Source: Bacillota bacterium (GTDB lineage: Bacteria > Bacillota > Clostridia > Acetivibrionales > DSM-1351). Taken from it: 59,975 nucleotides of DNA. Under the pieces are notes generated by a model, which was given only the letters and a program-made list of their open reading frames with translations, was not told the DNA's origin and searched no databases. Numbering within the stretch: the stretch's first letter is position 1; each line of letters starts with the position of its first letter. The stretch spans positions 1 through 59,975 of the forward strand of contig JAEXOY010000001.1 in assembly GCA_023439045.1 (NCBI GenBank), read 5' to 3'. The position numbers were made by a program, and so were the translations under genes. This document shows positions 19,655 through 27,893 of this stretch, piece after piece.

Positions 19655-20419
19655 TTGACATTTGAAGATTACTATAATCAAGCAGAGAATCAGTATATTA
19701 AACGTGATTACAAGAAGGCATTATTTTATTTTCAAAAAGCTTATAAATTAAAAGAGACAAATGACTGTTTGAATTATATTGGTTGTTGCTATCTAGAATT
19801 AAACAATTTTAAAGCTGCTGGAGAAGTGTTTTTCAAACTCAGCGATAATAACCCTGAATGGGAAAGACCTGCATTTAATCTTGGTAGAGTTTTTCTAAGG
19901 TCTGGGTATATTGAAGAAGCGCTAACCGCTTTTAAAGAAGCGGAAAGGAGGAATCCTAATAATGAGGATGTATACTTTTATTTAGGAGCATATTACTATA
20001 AAATTAAAGACTATATAACGGCAAAAGATTATTACCAAAAGTCAATATCTTTAAATTATGAACAATCAGAAGCACATCTTAATTTGGGAAAGTGTTATTA
20101 TCATTTAGGCATGAATAATGAAGCAATAAATGAGTTTGAGCTTGCTCTTAAGTATGATAGTAATTGTTTAGAGGCCATTTATAACAAAGGAATTGTGTTA
20201 TCTGCAATGAATCAATATAATAGAGCACTTGATGACCTTTTTTATATAAATAATCTTCAGCCAAATGACTTAGAAGTAATGGAAAATATAGTAGACGCTT
20301 TATATAAAAGTAATGATTTAACCAATGCTACTGTTTGGGTAAATAAGATACTAGAAATCGAGCCTCATAATAGTTTAGCAAATAAGTTATTAGAAAGTCT
20401 GGAAGGAATAAAGCAATAG
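19655..20419 (+). CDS. TPR-repeat protein
   Basis: A 254-residue soluble protein made of about six tetratricopeptide units, with recurring A-x3-Y/F and final Pro spacing (for example YFYLGAYYYKIKDYITAKDY, then AHLNLGKCYYHLGMNNEAI). The TTG at 19655 has a gaaaggtgg site 9 nt upstream. It follows the toxin-like gene by 76 bp and is closed by a terminator. It could be the chaperone or immunity partner of that gene, or an unrelated scaffold; position is the only argument. Confidence 0.75.
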   Translation: MTFEDYYNQAENQYIKRDYKKALFYFQKAYKLKETNDCLNYIGCCYLELNNFKAAGEVFFKLSDNNPEWERPAFNLGRVFLRSGYIEEALTAFKEAERRNPNNEDVYFYLGAYYYKIKDYITAKDYYQKSISLNYEQSEAHLNLGKCYYHLGMNNEAINEFELALKYDSNCLEAIYNKGIVLSAMNQYNRALDDLFYINNLQPNDLEVMENIVDALYKSNDLTNATVWVNKILEIEPHNSLANKLLESLEGIKQ

Positions 20420-20472
20420 AGTCAATTAAAAAGTTATATGGTTTCCGTCTTTATAGATACTACAAAAAGAGG

Positions 20473-20506
20473 AGAAGAAGAAAATGATAATTTTTCTTCT
20501 TTTTTT
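20473..20506 (+). terminator. intrinsic terminator after the TPR gene
   Basis: The purine arm agaagaagaaaa pairs with ttttcttctttt across a 7-nt loop and runs into a T-tract. It lies 54 bp after the TPR stop codon. Confidence 0.65.
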
Positions 20507-20567
20507 ATTAACGATTTTTTGTCTTTTTAATTTTATACAAATATTAAATATTATATAGAAATGTTAT
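20491..20567 (+). repeat. direct repeat copy 1 flanking the toxin-remnant region
   Basis: About 77 bp align with 23428-23500: shared tttcttctttt, then acgatt, gtctttt, attttata, aatatt, then gaaatgttat. The pairing suggests a segmental duplication or cassette boundary. The rest of the 20420-20748 gap is AT-rich and shows no gene. Confidence 0.55.
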
Positions 20568-20748
20568 AAAATTACTTAGCATTTGCTGTCTATTATAAAT
20601 AAATATATATAAATAACTTTTTTATCCTACTCATTAACATCAGATAATCAGAATGAAATGCTGTATATGACTAATGAATAGTTATGGTGTATATAAAAAA
20701 GTACCAGTTAATATAACAGAATTATTAGTATTGAGGGAGAAAACAAAC

Positions 20749-21194
20749 ATGAAAAAAATAGTAATGACAATTATACTACTGTACCACAATGTGCAAAGAT
20801 AGTATAATTAAAGTATTGAGCAAGGAGTTACATATACACCCTCTAAAAATGAAACGCAACCCAAGATTACTTATGCACAACCAACTAACGTAAATGGTTC
20901 TGCTATTACAGTGAATTTGCCTGCTACTGCTAAAAGTGATGAGGGGAATGCTAGTAAGTCATGGTTACAGTTTAATATAAAGCCAGCACAGAATGTAGAT
21001 AATTTAATTGGTACAATGTCTGGTTCTACAGAGACACGTATGGTTCAGCAGTTCCTGGTGCAGGAACTTTAGCTGGCGCAGTGGTAGGTTTTTTAGGTGG
21101 ACTAGGTTATATGGTAATTACAGAAATATGGGAACCAGATGGAAAATCGATTAAAGATAGAACAAAAGAAGCAGTATACGAATCTGTTAAATAA
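20749..21194 (+). pseudogene. frameshifted polymorphic-toxin-like pseudogene with alternative C-terminal tip
   Basis: It starts with MKKIVMTI after a gaggga site. The segment 20765-20928 is about 96% identical to 18931-19092 of the intact gene but lost one A in each of two A4 runs, breaking the frame. After the shared LPAT codons the sequence diverges completely. A further frameshift near 21035-21045 separates SWLQFNIKPAQ from the tail AGTLAGAVVGFLGGLGYM, a glycine-zipper-like membrane segment, and the frame ends with KEAVYESVK at 21194. At least three frame breaks make it non-functional as written. The tail resembles pore-forming tips of some secreted effectors; that is inference. Confidence 0.7.
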
Positions 21195-21208
21195 GAATGG
21201 AGGAATCC

Positions 21209-21709
21209 ATGAAAGATAATATAAAGAAAATCTTGTTTGTCGGAATACCTTTTGGAATTACAGTTGGTATAGTCTATGGAATTATTACAAATAGTGCTTA
21301 CATAGGTATCATTTCAGGTGTATTTCTTGGAGTTTCATTTGGATTTATTATATGGCTATTTATTTTAATTCAAGGTAGAAAATTTAAAAAAAATTGTTTT
21401 GTAACAAGTGAAGGAAAAGAAATTATTATGGAGGGTGAAGCAAATCACTTTAGGGGAAAAGAAAGTGTTGGAGGACGGTTATATTTATACGATGATAAGG
21501 TAGTTTTTAAATCTCATAAGTTTAATTTTCAAAATCATCAAACTATAATTGCTATGAATAAAATTAATGAAGTGAGGACTTCATCAACACTGGGATTTAT
21601 ACCAAATGGTTTACAAATTATTACTGATAGCTATGTAGAAAAATTTGTAGTAAACAAGAGAAAAGATTGGATTCAAAGAATAAATGAAGTTCTTTTAACC
21701 AAAAAATGA
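21209..21709 (+). CDS. two-helix membrane protein with GRAM/PH-like domain
   Basis: A 166-residue protein. Residues 5-55 form two membrane helices (IPFGITVGIVYGII; then GVSFGFIIWLFILIQG). Residues 65-166 look like a small beta-rich GRAM/PH-type domain: GRLYLYDDKVVFKSH, then a strand pair and a C-terminal helix. The ATG at 21209 has ggagga 4-5 nt upstream; the in-frame ATG at 21197 overlaps that site. It directly follows the glycine-zipper toxin remnant, so it may be a surviving membrane immunity protein. Confidence 0.65.
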   Translation: MKDNIKKILFVGIPFGITVGIVYGIITNSAYIGIISGVFLGVSFGFIIWLFILIQGRKFKKNCFVTSEGKEIIMEGEANHFRGKESVGGRLYLYDDKVVFKSHKFNFQNHQTIIAMNKINEVRTSSTLGFIPNGLQIITDSYVEKFVVNKRKDWIQRINEVLLTKK

Positions 21710-21716
21710 GATAAAT

Positions 21717-22029
21717 GTGTCTTTTAAAGCAAAAGTTAGCACTATAGATACTACATTTGATTATGACAGATATTTAATATCTTGTGTGATGAGGATGAAG
21801 ATTGTAATTCCAATGGAGATGTAACTGGTAGTCATTGTTTATTTATTTGCAGAAATACTTTGAAGGTATTACAGGGGGAGCAGTGAAGGGGTAAAGAATT
21901 TGGGAGATTTGAACATTTTATAAGTGATTTATAGGGTACTAGTACATACTCTCCAAAATTGGTTATGGCGCAAAGTTTATTGCACAAGGTTGGGGAGAAA
22001 AAATAGATGCATTTGGCCAAATTCAAGCA
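21717..22029 (+). pseudogene. decayed upstream part of a polymorphic toxin
   Basis: Fragments in different frames are separated by stops: EDCNSNGDVTGS near 21796, YFEGITGGAVKG near 21856 ending in a stop, and GTSTYSPKIGYGAKFIAQ from about 21931, which runs into the next open frame. Such Gly-rich linker segments usually precede toxin tips. No start codon with a ribosome site is seen. Confidence 0.55.
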
Positions 22030-22611
22030 ATGGCAGCGTTTCAACAGTTACCTCAGGAAAAACAAACAGTAGAAGCTGCCAACATGTATAAAGCTGCTGG
22101 CAAAGTAATTTCTGGAGAATTTGGCGGAGTTATACTTGGAACAGCTGCAAATGGCACCAAAGCGTTAATACAAGTAGGAAAAGGTGAAACCGCTGTTGGA
22201 AATACAGTTCTTGCAGAGGGAATTGGTAGTACATCTACGGGAATGCCTAAGTCTATATTTAGTAATGGTAAAGTTAATGTTGAAGCAATAGAAGCTAATC
22301 CAAGTGTATTTAGTGGTAAATCGGTTGATGAGGTTGCTCAAATGTTAAAAAATGCTGGTTATGACGTTACAGTTCAATCATCCACAAGGTCAACTTCAGG
22401 TGCTAAAATTATTAAAATAAATAATCCTGATAACGGCAAGAATATCTCACAAGTACAAGTATCACCTGGTGGTGGAAGACATGGTGGGAATCCATATGTA
22501 AAAATAAGTACAACTGACCAAGGTATAATAAAAGTTGTAGATGGTGCTGAAAGTGCATATAAAACTGATGGGACAGAAACTGCAAAAATAATATTCACAG
22601 GAGGTGAATAA
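22030..22611 (+). CDS. surviving C-terminal tip of a polymorphic toxin (fragment)
   Basis: 193 codons from an ATG with no ribosome site; the frame is in fact open upstream to about 21931, so this is probably the tail of a larger decayed gene. Residues 1-70 are a helical Gly/Ala-rich pretoxin-like region. Residues 80-193 contain VDEVAQMLKNAGYDVTV, then QVSPGGGRHGGNPYVKIST, a compact basic/Gly-rich domain seen at the ends of toxin proteins. The nuclease type is not determined. The candidate immunity gene starts 1 bp after its stop. Confidence 0.6.
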   Translation: MAAFQQLPQEKQTVEAANMYKAAGKVISGEFGGVILGTAANGTKALIQVGKGETAVGNTVLAEGIGSTSTGMPKSIFSNGKVNVEAIEANPSVFSGKSVDEVAQMLKNAGYDVTVQSSTRSTSGAKIIKINNPDNGKNISQVQVSPGGGRHGGNPYVKISTTDQGIIKVVDGAESAYKTDGTETAKIIFTGGE

Positions 22612-22612
22612 A

Positions 22613-23044
22613 ATGATTAATTTAAATGTTCCAATAGTTCCTTGGGAAGGTATGGGAGGAATTAAGCTATATTCGCATTTACGAGATTTGCAAGATTTAA
22701 TAAAAACAGAAAATGCGAAGTCCTTTCTATATGATAATTTTCAAGTAAGATATGAAATACCCGATAAGCTATATTTGTTTTTCAATCTAGTAAATGGAAA
22801 GTTATTCAAAATTACTACTTTAAGTAATTATACTGGAAAGCTGTTTAACGAGATTTGCGTTGGAACACATATTGATGAGGTTTTAAGAATTGAACCGAGC
22901 TTTGTCTATGATGATTTTGAAGAAGTCTATTGTAGTCCCAAAGGAATCTTTATTGAAACAGATCCTGTAGAACATACTGTATTATGGATTTCGGTATATA
23001 TTAAAGAAATTGATAATGAAGATTTTGAAAGAGGTAATTGGTAG
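22613..23044 (+). CDS. probable immunity protein of the adjacent toxin tip
   Basis: A 143-residue acidic soluble protein. It has a strong aggaggtga site and the ATG at 22613, immediately after the toxin-tip stop. Features include GTHIDEVLRIEPSF, YDDFEEVY, then GIFIETDP near the C-terminus, with alternating beta strands. No named family is assigned. Small size, acidity and tight coupling to a toxin tip are the usual signs of an immunity gene. It appears intact although the toxin is broken, which fits retention as an orphan immunity gene. Confidence 0.6.
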   Translation: MINLNVPIVPWEGMGGIKLYSHLRDLQDLIKTENAKSFLYDNFQVRYEIPDKLYLFFNLVNGKLFKITTLSNYTGKLFNEICVGTHIDEVLRIEPSFVYDDFEEVYCSPKGIFIETDPVEHTVLWISVYIKEIDNEDFERGNW

Positions 23045-23204
23045 TTAGCTTTACAGGTTACACAGTTTCGGCTGATGTGGCCATTTGACCTGTTTATTCT
23101 CCTGTAAAATCCACAAGAATAGGGATTATCAGGTTTCCTGACTACCGCCCCGACACGCTTTTGCCCATTTCGACCACCTATATGAACTTACCCAAACCGC
23201 CGGC
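23045..23204. other. locally GC-richer stretch of foreign origin, no gene
   Basis: This stretch (for example ccgccccgacacgctttt and the palindrome ccgccggcgg) is distinctly richer in GC than its surroundings and fits neither neighbouring gene. It may be the relic of an insertion sequence end; I cannot name the element. Confidence 0.35.
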
Positions 23205-23378
23205 GGTTGCTGCATATCTTGTGGATATTCTACTGAAGAAGCTATGCAATTGGCGAAAGAGGCATTACAGTTATATTTAGAAGATATGAATGAAGTTAAC
23301 ATTCCTCAAGCAAGTAGTAAAGAAACGTTAGAAAAGAATATAAAGCCTAATCAAAAAGTTATAGACATAGAAATATAA
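23205..23378 (+). pseudogene. 5'-truncated hicB-like antitoxin remnant
   Basis: 58 codons ending in TAA encode GCCISCGYSTEEAMQLAKEA and then LQLYLEDMNE. This matches the centre of HicB antitoxins, where a G-C-x3-G-x-T-x-EEA block is followed by an A-x-x-A-L helix. The start codon and first strand are missing and are replaced by the GC-rich stretch. No hicA toxin gene is seen nearby. Confidence 0.6.
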
Positions 23379-23427
23379 TCTAGTTTTAAAGATGATTAGT
23401 ACGAGGAGGCAGACAAACTGATGAAGC

Positions 23428-23500
23428 CTTTCTTCTTTTGTTATTTACGATTAGTCTTTTAAATTTTATATAAATATTGAATATTATACAGAAATGTTAT
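23428..23500 (+). repeat. direct repeat copy 2
   Basis: This is the partner of 20491-20567, with a few substitutions and a 3-bp gap. Together the copies bracket the pseudogene and toxin-remnant block. From 23501 to 23714 the sequence is AT-rich with no gene. Confidence 0.55.
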
Positions 23501-23714
23501 TATAGTAATAACAATAGCGGTAATGCTACTAAGAGATGTTTCAGAATGAGTTAAACAAGTATATACATTAGTAACAGGGTATAGAAAGGAAACACAAATT
23601 CTAATACATTAATTCTTTACAAGTTAATTTTCTATTAATAAATTCCCAATAAATTAATAAAAACAAACTTTAAAGCCTATAAACTTTAAATTATTTATAT
23701 TGTTCAATAACTCA

Positions 23715-23743
23715 TTGCTTTTTAAAAAGTTAATACCTATAAT
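23715..23743 (+). promoter_or_regulatory. sigma-A type promoter of the pot/aminotransferase operon
   Basis: TTGCTT and TATAAT are separated by 17 bp. Transcription would start near 23750, about 140 nt before potA. Both terminators below lie inside the resulting leader. Confidence 0.65.
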
Positions 23744-23772
23744 GAGAATATAATATTTTTTGAACAGCAAAG

Positions 23773-23817
23773 AAGCTATTTTGATAGATTATTATAAGTC
23801 TATTGAAATAGTTTTTT
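23773..23817 (+). terminator. leader terminator 1 (possible attenuator)
   Basis: A stem of about 15-18 bp containing several G-U pairs closes on the 6-nt loop attata and is followed by TTTTTT. It begins about 25 nt after the predicted transcription start. Confidence 0.65.
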
Positions 23818-23835
23818 GTTTATTACAGCAAAGGT

Positions 23836-23871
23836 GCTGCTTGTCACAAATACGTGACAAGCAGCTTTTTT
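23836..23871 (+). terminator. leader terminator 2 (possible attenuator)
   Basis: A perfect 12-bp stem (gctgcttgtcac and complement) with the 6-nt loop aaatac is followed directly by TTTTTT, 20 nt before the potA start. Together with terminator 1 it should block operon transcription unless antitermination occurs. Confidence 0.8.
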
Positions 23872-23890
23872 GTTAATGGGGGTGTATAGA

Positions 23891-24979
23891 ATGATTGGTG
23901 CAAATGTTAGTTTAAAAGATGTTTGTAAAGAGTATAACGGTAAAAATGTAGTTGATTCGGTTTACTTTAAAATCGATAAGGGTGACTTCCTAACAATTTT
24001 AGGGCCAAGTGGAGCAGGTAAGACAACATTGCTAAAAATGATTGCAGGTTTTGACGAGATGACCAGCGGTCAAATATTGATTAACAGTGAGGATATTTCA
24101 AATATACCAACTAATAAAAGAAATATTGGAATGCTTTTTCAGAACTATGCTCTTTTCCCACATATGACGGTTGAAGAAAATGTGGCCTTTCCTCTGAAAG
24201 TAAGAAAGTATTCAAAAATAGAGTGCAAAAAGAAGGTAGACGAGATATTAGAAAGGGTAAAACTGAGCGATTACAGCAAAAGATTGCCAAGGCAGCTCAG
24301 CGGTGGACAGCAGCAGAGAGTTGCATTAGCTAGAGCAATTGTATTTAATCCTCCTATCCTATTACTCGATGAACCAATGGCAGCACTAGATAAGCAATTA
24401 AGAAAGCATATGCAGCTTGAAATAAAGCAAATACACCATGAATTAGGGTTAACTACTATTAGTGTGACTCACGACCAGGAAGAAGCTCTGACTATGGCCA
24501 CCAAGGTTTGTGTAATGAAGGATGGACGGGTAGAACAGATTGCATCCCCATATGAAATCTACAGTAAGCCCAGCAATACTTTTGTTGCTAATTTTATAGG
24601 TGAAGCAAACATATTTAAAGGAAAGATTGTGAGTAGCTCGGATAGAAGAAGAACAGTTCAGATTGATGATTATACGTTCGTAATACATAACTCAAATTAC
24701 TGGTTTGCGGATGATGAAAAAGTAAACTTGGTTATACGCCCTGAGAAAATAAAGCTGCTTGTCAACGAAAGCTTAAGTGATTTTGATGGCTACATATTGA
24801 AGGGGAAAATTTCACAGGTTATTTATATTGGGGACGTACTTAAGCTGCTAGTTACTACTCCAACAGGACTTGAATTCAAAATAAAGATTTTCTCTAATAA
24901 CTCCTCGCCTATCAATTTAGGAGAAGCAATCACTTTTGGTATAAAAAGTGAAGATATGCTTTTGGTAAGGGATAACTAG
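23891..24979 (+). CDS. potA: ABC transporter ATPase, PotA-type (polyamine or related amine)
   Basis: A 362-residue cytoplasmic ATPase that energises uptake through the two permeases downstream. Visible motifs are Walker A GPSGAGKTTL, the Q-loop FQNYALFPHMTV, signature LSGGQQQR, Walker B ILLLDEP and the switch His in SVTHDQEEA. A C-terminal TOBE-type beta domain (about 275-362) is typical of the PotA/FbpC class. The ATG at 23891 has a gggggtg site; the frame from 23870 starts inside terminator 2. It is the first gene of the amine operon. The symbol is given at family level; the substrate is not determined by the ATPase. Confidence 0.85.
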   Translation: MIGANVSLKDVCKEYNGKNVVDSVYFKIDKGDFLTILGPSGAGKTTLLKMIAGFDEMTSGQILINSEDISNIPTNKRNIGMLFQNYALFPHMTVEENVAFPLKVRKYSKIECKKKVDEILERVKLSDYSKRLPRQLSGGQQQRVALARAIVFNPPILLLDEPMAALDKQLRKHMQLEIKQIHHELGLTTISVTHDQEEALTMATKVCVMKDGRVEQIASPYEIYSKPSNTFVANFIGEANIFKGKIVSSSDRRRTVQIDDYTFVIHNSNYWFADDEKVNLVIRPEKIKLLVNESLSDFDGYILKGKISQVIYIGDVLKLLVTTPTGLEFKIKIFSNNSSPINLGEAITFGIKSEDMLLVRDN

Positions 24980-25031
24980 ATAGTGTAAAGTGAGCTACCA
25001 AAAATCAGAGTAATTAATCGGGGGGGTTATT

Positions 25032-25910
25032 ATGGAAAACACAAATCTACAAGTAACTAAAAAGAGCTACCTAAAACAAGTCGATTTTAAGAAAATTAAA
25101 AATTCACCATGGATACTAATTCTGCCTTGCGCGTTATTTTTGGTTATTTTCCTTGGGTATCCACTGGCTACAATTTTTATTAAAAGTATCTACAATGGTT
25201 CATTCACTGCTGAAAATTATATTCACTTTTTTTCCGATAGTCTTTACTCAAAAGTATTGTTCTCGACATTAAAAACGGGTTTTATAGTTGTAGTTGTATG
25301 TCTCTTGTTGGGCTATCCTGTAGCTTATACTATGACCTTTGTTTCAGCGAGGAAAAGAGCGCTTATAATGATTGCTGTTCTACTTCCGTTCTGGACCAGT
25401 CTTTTGGTTAGAACCTACGCTTGGATGATTCTACTACAGTCCAAAGGTATTATAAATAAGCTGTTGATGTCGTTAGGAATTATAGATCAGCCTTTGAAAT
25501 TGATGTACAACTCTATTGGTGTGGTCATTGGTATGTCACAGGTGCTTTTACCATACATGATTTTAAGTATGTATTCAGTCATGGAAGGCATTGATAAAAA
25601 CTTAATATTTGCCTCGAGAAGTCTTGGTGCAAATTCCGTAACCACCTTTTTCCGTGTATTCTTACCGCTTAGCTTACCGGGGGTAGCATCAGGTACAATA
25701 ATGGTGTTTATTATGGCAATCGGATACTTTATAACCCCTTCGCTTCTGGGAGGACAAAAGAATACAATGATTTCTCAATTAATACAAACTCAAATAAGTC
25801 AAATGCTGAATTGGGGCTTTGGCTCTGCAATTGCCTTTACCTTACTGGCAGTAACATTGGTGTTATTACTTATTTCGAGAACCTTGTTTAATACCGAAAA
25901 AGCAAAATAA
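25032..25910 (+). CDS. potB: ABC transporter permease, PotB-type
   Basis: A 292-residue membrane protein with about six helices. The conserved cytoplasmic EAA loop reads SRSLGANSVTTFFRVFLPLSLPG (given here only as a landmark, about residues 196-218), as in PotB/PotH permeases. A run of seven G upstream provides the ribosome site. It forms the transmembrane heterodimer with the next gene product. It starts 52 bp after potA. Confidence 0.85.
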   Translation: MENTNLQVTKKSYLKQVDFKKIKNSPWILILPCALFLVIFLGYPLATIFIKSIYNGSFTAENYIHFFSDSLYSKVLFSTLKTGFIVVVVCLLLGYPVAYTMTFVSARKRALIMIAVLLPFWTSLLVRTYAWMILLQSKGIINKLLMSLGIIDQPLKLMYNSIGVVIGMSQVLLPYMILSMYSVMEGIDKNLIFASRSLGANSVTTFFRVFLPLSLPGVASGTIMVFIMAIGYFITPSLLGGQKNTMISQLIQTQISQMLNWGFGSAIAFTLLAVTLVLLLISRTLFNTEKAK

Positions 25911-25923
25911 AGGAGGGAGAATT

Positions 25924-26712
25924 ATGCTAGCTCGCATACTTACAATATTTGTGATAATTTTTTTACTGTTGCCTGTTTTAATAGTAATTCCAATCTCATT
26001 TAGTTCAGCACAGTACCTGACATTTCCACCGCCCGGTTTTTCTCTGAAATGGTATGAAAAATTCCTTTCAGATCCTGAATGGATTTCTGCATTTTTTAAA
26101 AGCCTGGAAATAGGGATACTTACAACTATATTTTCGCTTGTTTTGGGTATAACTGCTGCTATTGGTCTTTCTAAATCAAATTCAAAAGCGAGGAAAATTT
26201 TTCAGGAGTTATTCCAACTGCCTCAGATAATGCCAGTTATTATTGTTGCAATTGCAGTTTATGGTTTTCAGTCCCAGCTCAAATTGATAGGCTCAACGTT
26301 TGGACTAGTAACTGCCCATACCATATTAGCTACGCCAATAGTAATAACCACCGTTATGGCCAGTATATGCAACTTGGACCCAAATCTTGAAAATGCCGCT
26401 GTTATATTGGGTGCCAACCGGATTCAAGCGTTTTTTAAAGTTATTATTCATTCTATAAAGCCATCAATTATTTCTGCTGCACTGTTTGCATTTGTGACAT
26501 CGTTTGATGAAATTGTTGTTACCTTATTTATTTCAGGGGTATCAGTAACTACTCTGCCAAAGAAAATGTGGGATGGTATCAGAACTCAGATTGAGCCAAC
26601 CATTGCCGCTGTTTCCTCATTACTCATATTTATTGTAATTATTGTAATGCTCATATCAGCATTTACATCAAAAGATAATTCAAAAAGTAAACCAAAAGAA
26701 ACGGTTTTATGA
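25924..26712 (+). CDS. potC: ABC transporter permease, PotC-type
   Basis: A 262-residue membrane protein with about six helices. The loop FPPPGFSLKWYEKF after helix 1 and an EAA-type loop (AAVILGANRIQAFFKVI) are characteristic of PotC/PotI. A strong aaggaggg site precedes the ATG, 13 bp after potB. The partner permease and ATPase are immediately upstream and the binding protein is downstream, giving a complete importer. Confidence 0.86.
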   Translation: MLARILTIFVIIFLLLPVLIVIPISFSSAQYLTFPPPGFSLKWYEKFLSDPEWISAFFKSLEIGILTTIFSLVLGITAAIGLSKSNSKARKIFQELFQLPQIMPVIIVAIAVYGFQSQLKLIGSTFGLVTAHTILATPIVITTVMASICNLDPNLENAAVILGANRIQAFFKVIIHSIKPSIISAALFAFVTSFDEIVVTLFISGVSVTTLPKKMWDGIRTQIEPTIAAVSSLLIFIVIIVMLISAFTSKDNSKSKPKETVL

Positions 26713-26768
26713 TTTTTCATTAAGAAAGGTTTAGAAATTAAAAATATATATTAAAAGGAGTGTTTGTT

Positions 26769-27881
26769 ATGAAATTATCAGTTAAAGGTCTAGTGTTATT
26801 TACATCTGCAGTTATTGCCCTAAGTGCAATAACAGGCTGCTCGGGCAGCGAAGGTTCCAGCTCATCTTTTGCAGTAGATGCTTCCTCAGGTGCTGCAAAA
26901 TCAAGTGGTTCAGAGGATGCTGGCAAAGAATTAGTTGTAGTTAGCTGGGGTGGTGCTAATCAGGATGCACAAAGAGAATCAATTTTTAAGGCTTTTGAAA
27001 AGAAAACGGGCGTAAAAATTAAAGAGGATAGTCCTACTGACTATGGTAAATTAACTGCAATGGTTAACAGTGGCAATGTAGAATGGGACGTTGTTGACTG
27101 TGATGCCGATTTTGTACCGCGCGGAATCAAAGAGGGGCTTCTTGAAAAGTTGGATTTTAATGTAATAGACAAAACAGATTTGGACACATCATTGACAACA
27201 GATTACTCAGTTGGAGCAGAATTGTATGCCGTTGCTATTTCATATGATACAACCACCTTCCCGACTGGAAAGCAGCCAACTACCTGGGCACAGTTCTGGG
27301 ATACAAAGAGTTATCCTGGGGGTAGAGCACTGTGGAAGTATGCACCTTCTACCTTGGAAATAGCATTACTTGCTGATGGAGTAAAACCAGAAGAATTGTA
27401 TCCTCTAGATGTAGAAAGAGCATTCAAGAGTCTTGACAAAATCAAAAAGGATATTAATGTTTGGTGGACAACAGGCGCACAGCCAGCTCAGCTTTTGACA
27501 GACAATGAAGTTGCTTTGGCAGGTGCATGGAATGGTAGAATTACCTCAGCAAAAGAGCAGGGTGCTTCAGTAGATGTAGAGTTTAATCAAAGTATACTTA
27601 TGGCAGATTCATGGGTAGTAGTTAAAGGTGCTCCGCAGAAGGATTTGGCTATGAAGTTTATAGCATTTGCAACAGCACCAGAGCAGCAAGCAAACTATGC
27701 AAAGCTTATACCTTATGGTGTTGTAAACTCAAAAGCATATGATTTACTGGACGAAGCTACAAAGGCTAAGATGGCAAGTTCTCCCGAAAAGAGACCAAAG
27801 CAGATTATGCTGGATGTAAACTACTGGCTTGACAATTATGACACAATAAATGAGAGGTTCCAAAACTGGCTGATAAAATAG
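26769..27881 (+). CDS. potD: substrate-binding lipoprotein of the Pot-type ABC transporter
   Basis: A 370-residue type II periplasmic-binding-fold protein anchored by lipid. The signal peptide ends in the lipobox AITGC (Cys about 23), followed by a Ser-rich linker. The mature domain begins ELVVVSWGGANQDAQ. The segment WWTTGAQPAQLLTDNEVALA near 230 is typical of amine-binding members such as PotD/YdcS relatives. The ATG at 26769 has an aaaaggag site. Neighbouring omega-aminotransferases suggest the ligand is a polyamine, GABA, beta-alanine, taurine or a similar omega-amino compound; this is inference. Confidence 0.82.
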   Translation: MKLSVKGLVLFTSAVIALSAITGCSGSEGSSSSFAVDASSGAAKSSGSEDAGKELVVVSWGGANQDAQRESIFKAFEKKTGVKIKEDSPTDYGKLTAMVNSGNVEWDVVDCDADFVPRGIKEGLLEKLDFNVIDKTDLDTSLTTDYSVGAELYAVAISYDTTTFPTGKQPTTWAQFWDTKSYPGGRALWKYAPSTLEIALLADGVKPEELYPLDVERAFKSLDKIKKDINVWWTTGAQPAQLLTDNEVALAGAWNGRITSAKEQGASVDVEFNQSILMADSWVVVKGAPQKDLAMKFIAFATAPEQQANYAKLIPYGVVNSKAYDLLDEATKAKMASSPEKRPKQIMLDVNYWLDNYDTINERFQNWLIK

Positions 27882-27893
27882 GGGGTGTGTGAA

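Noticed and set aside
23773..23871. Classical EutV/ANTAR dual-hairpin target
   Set aside because: Both loops are six nt and begin with A, but position 4 is A or T rather than G, so the known consensus is not met.
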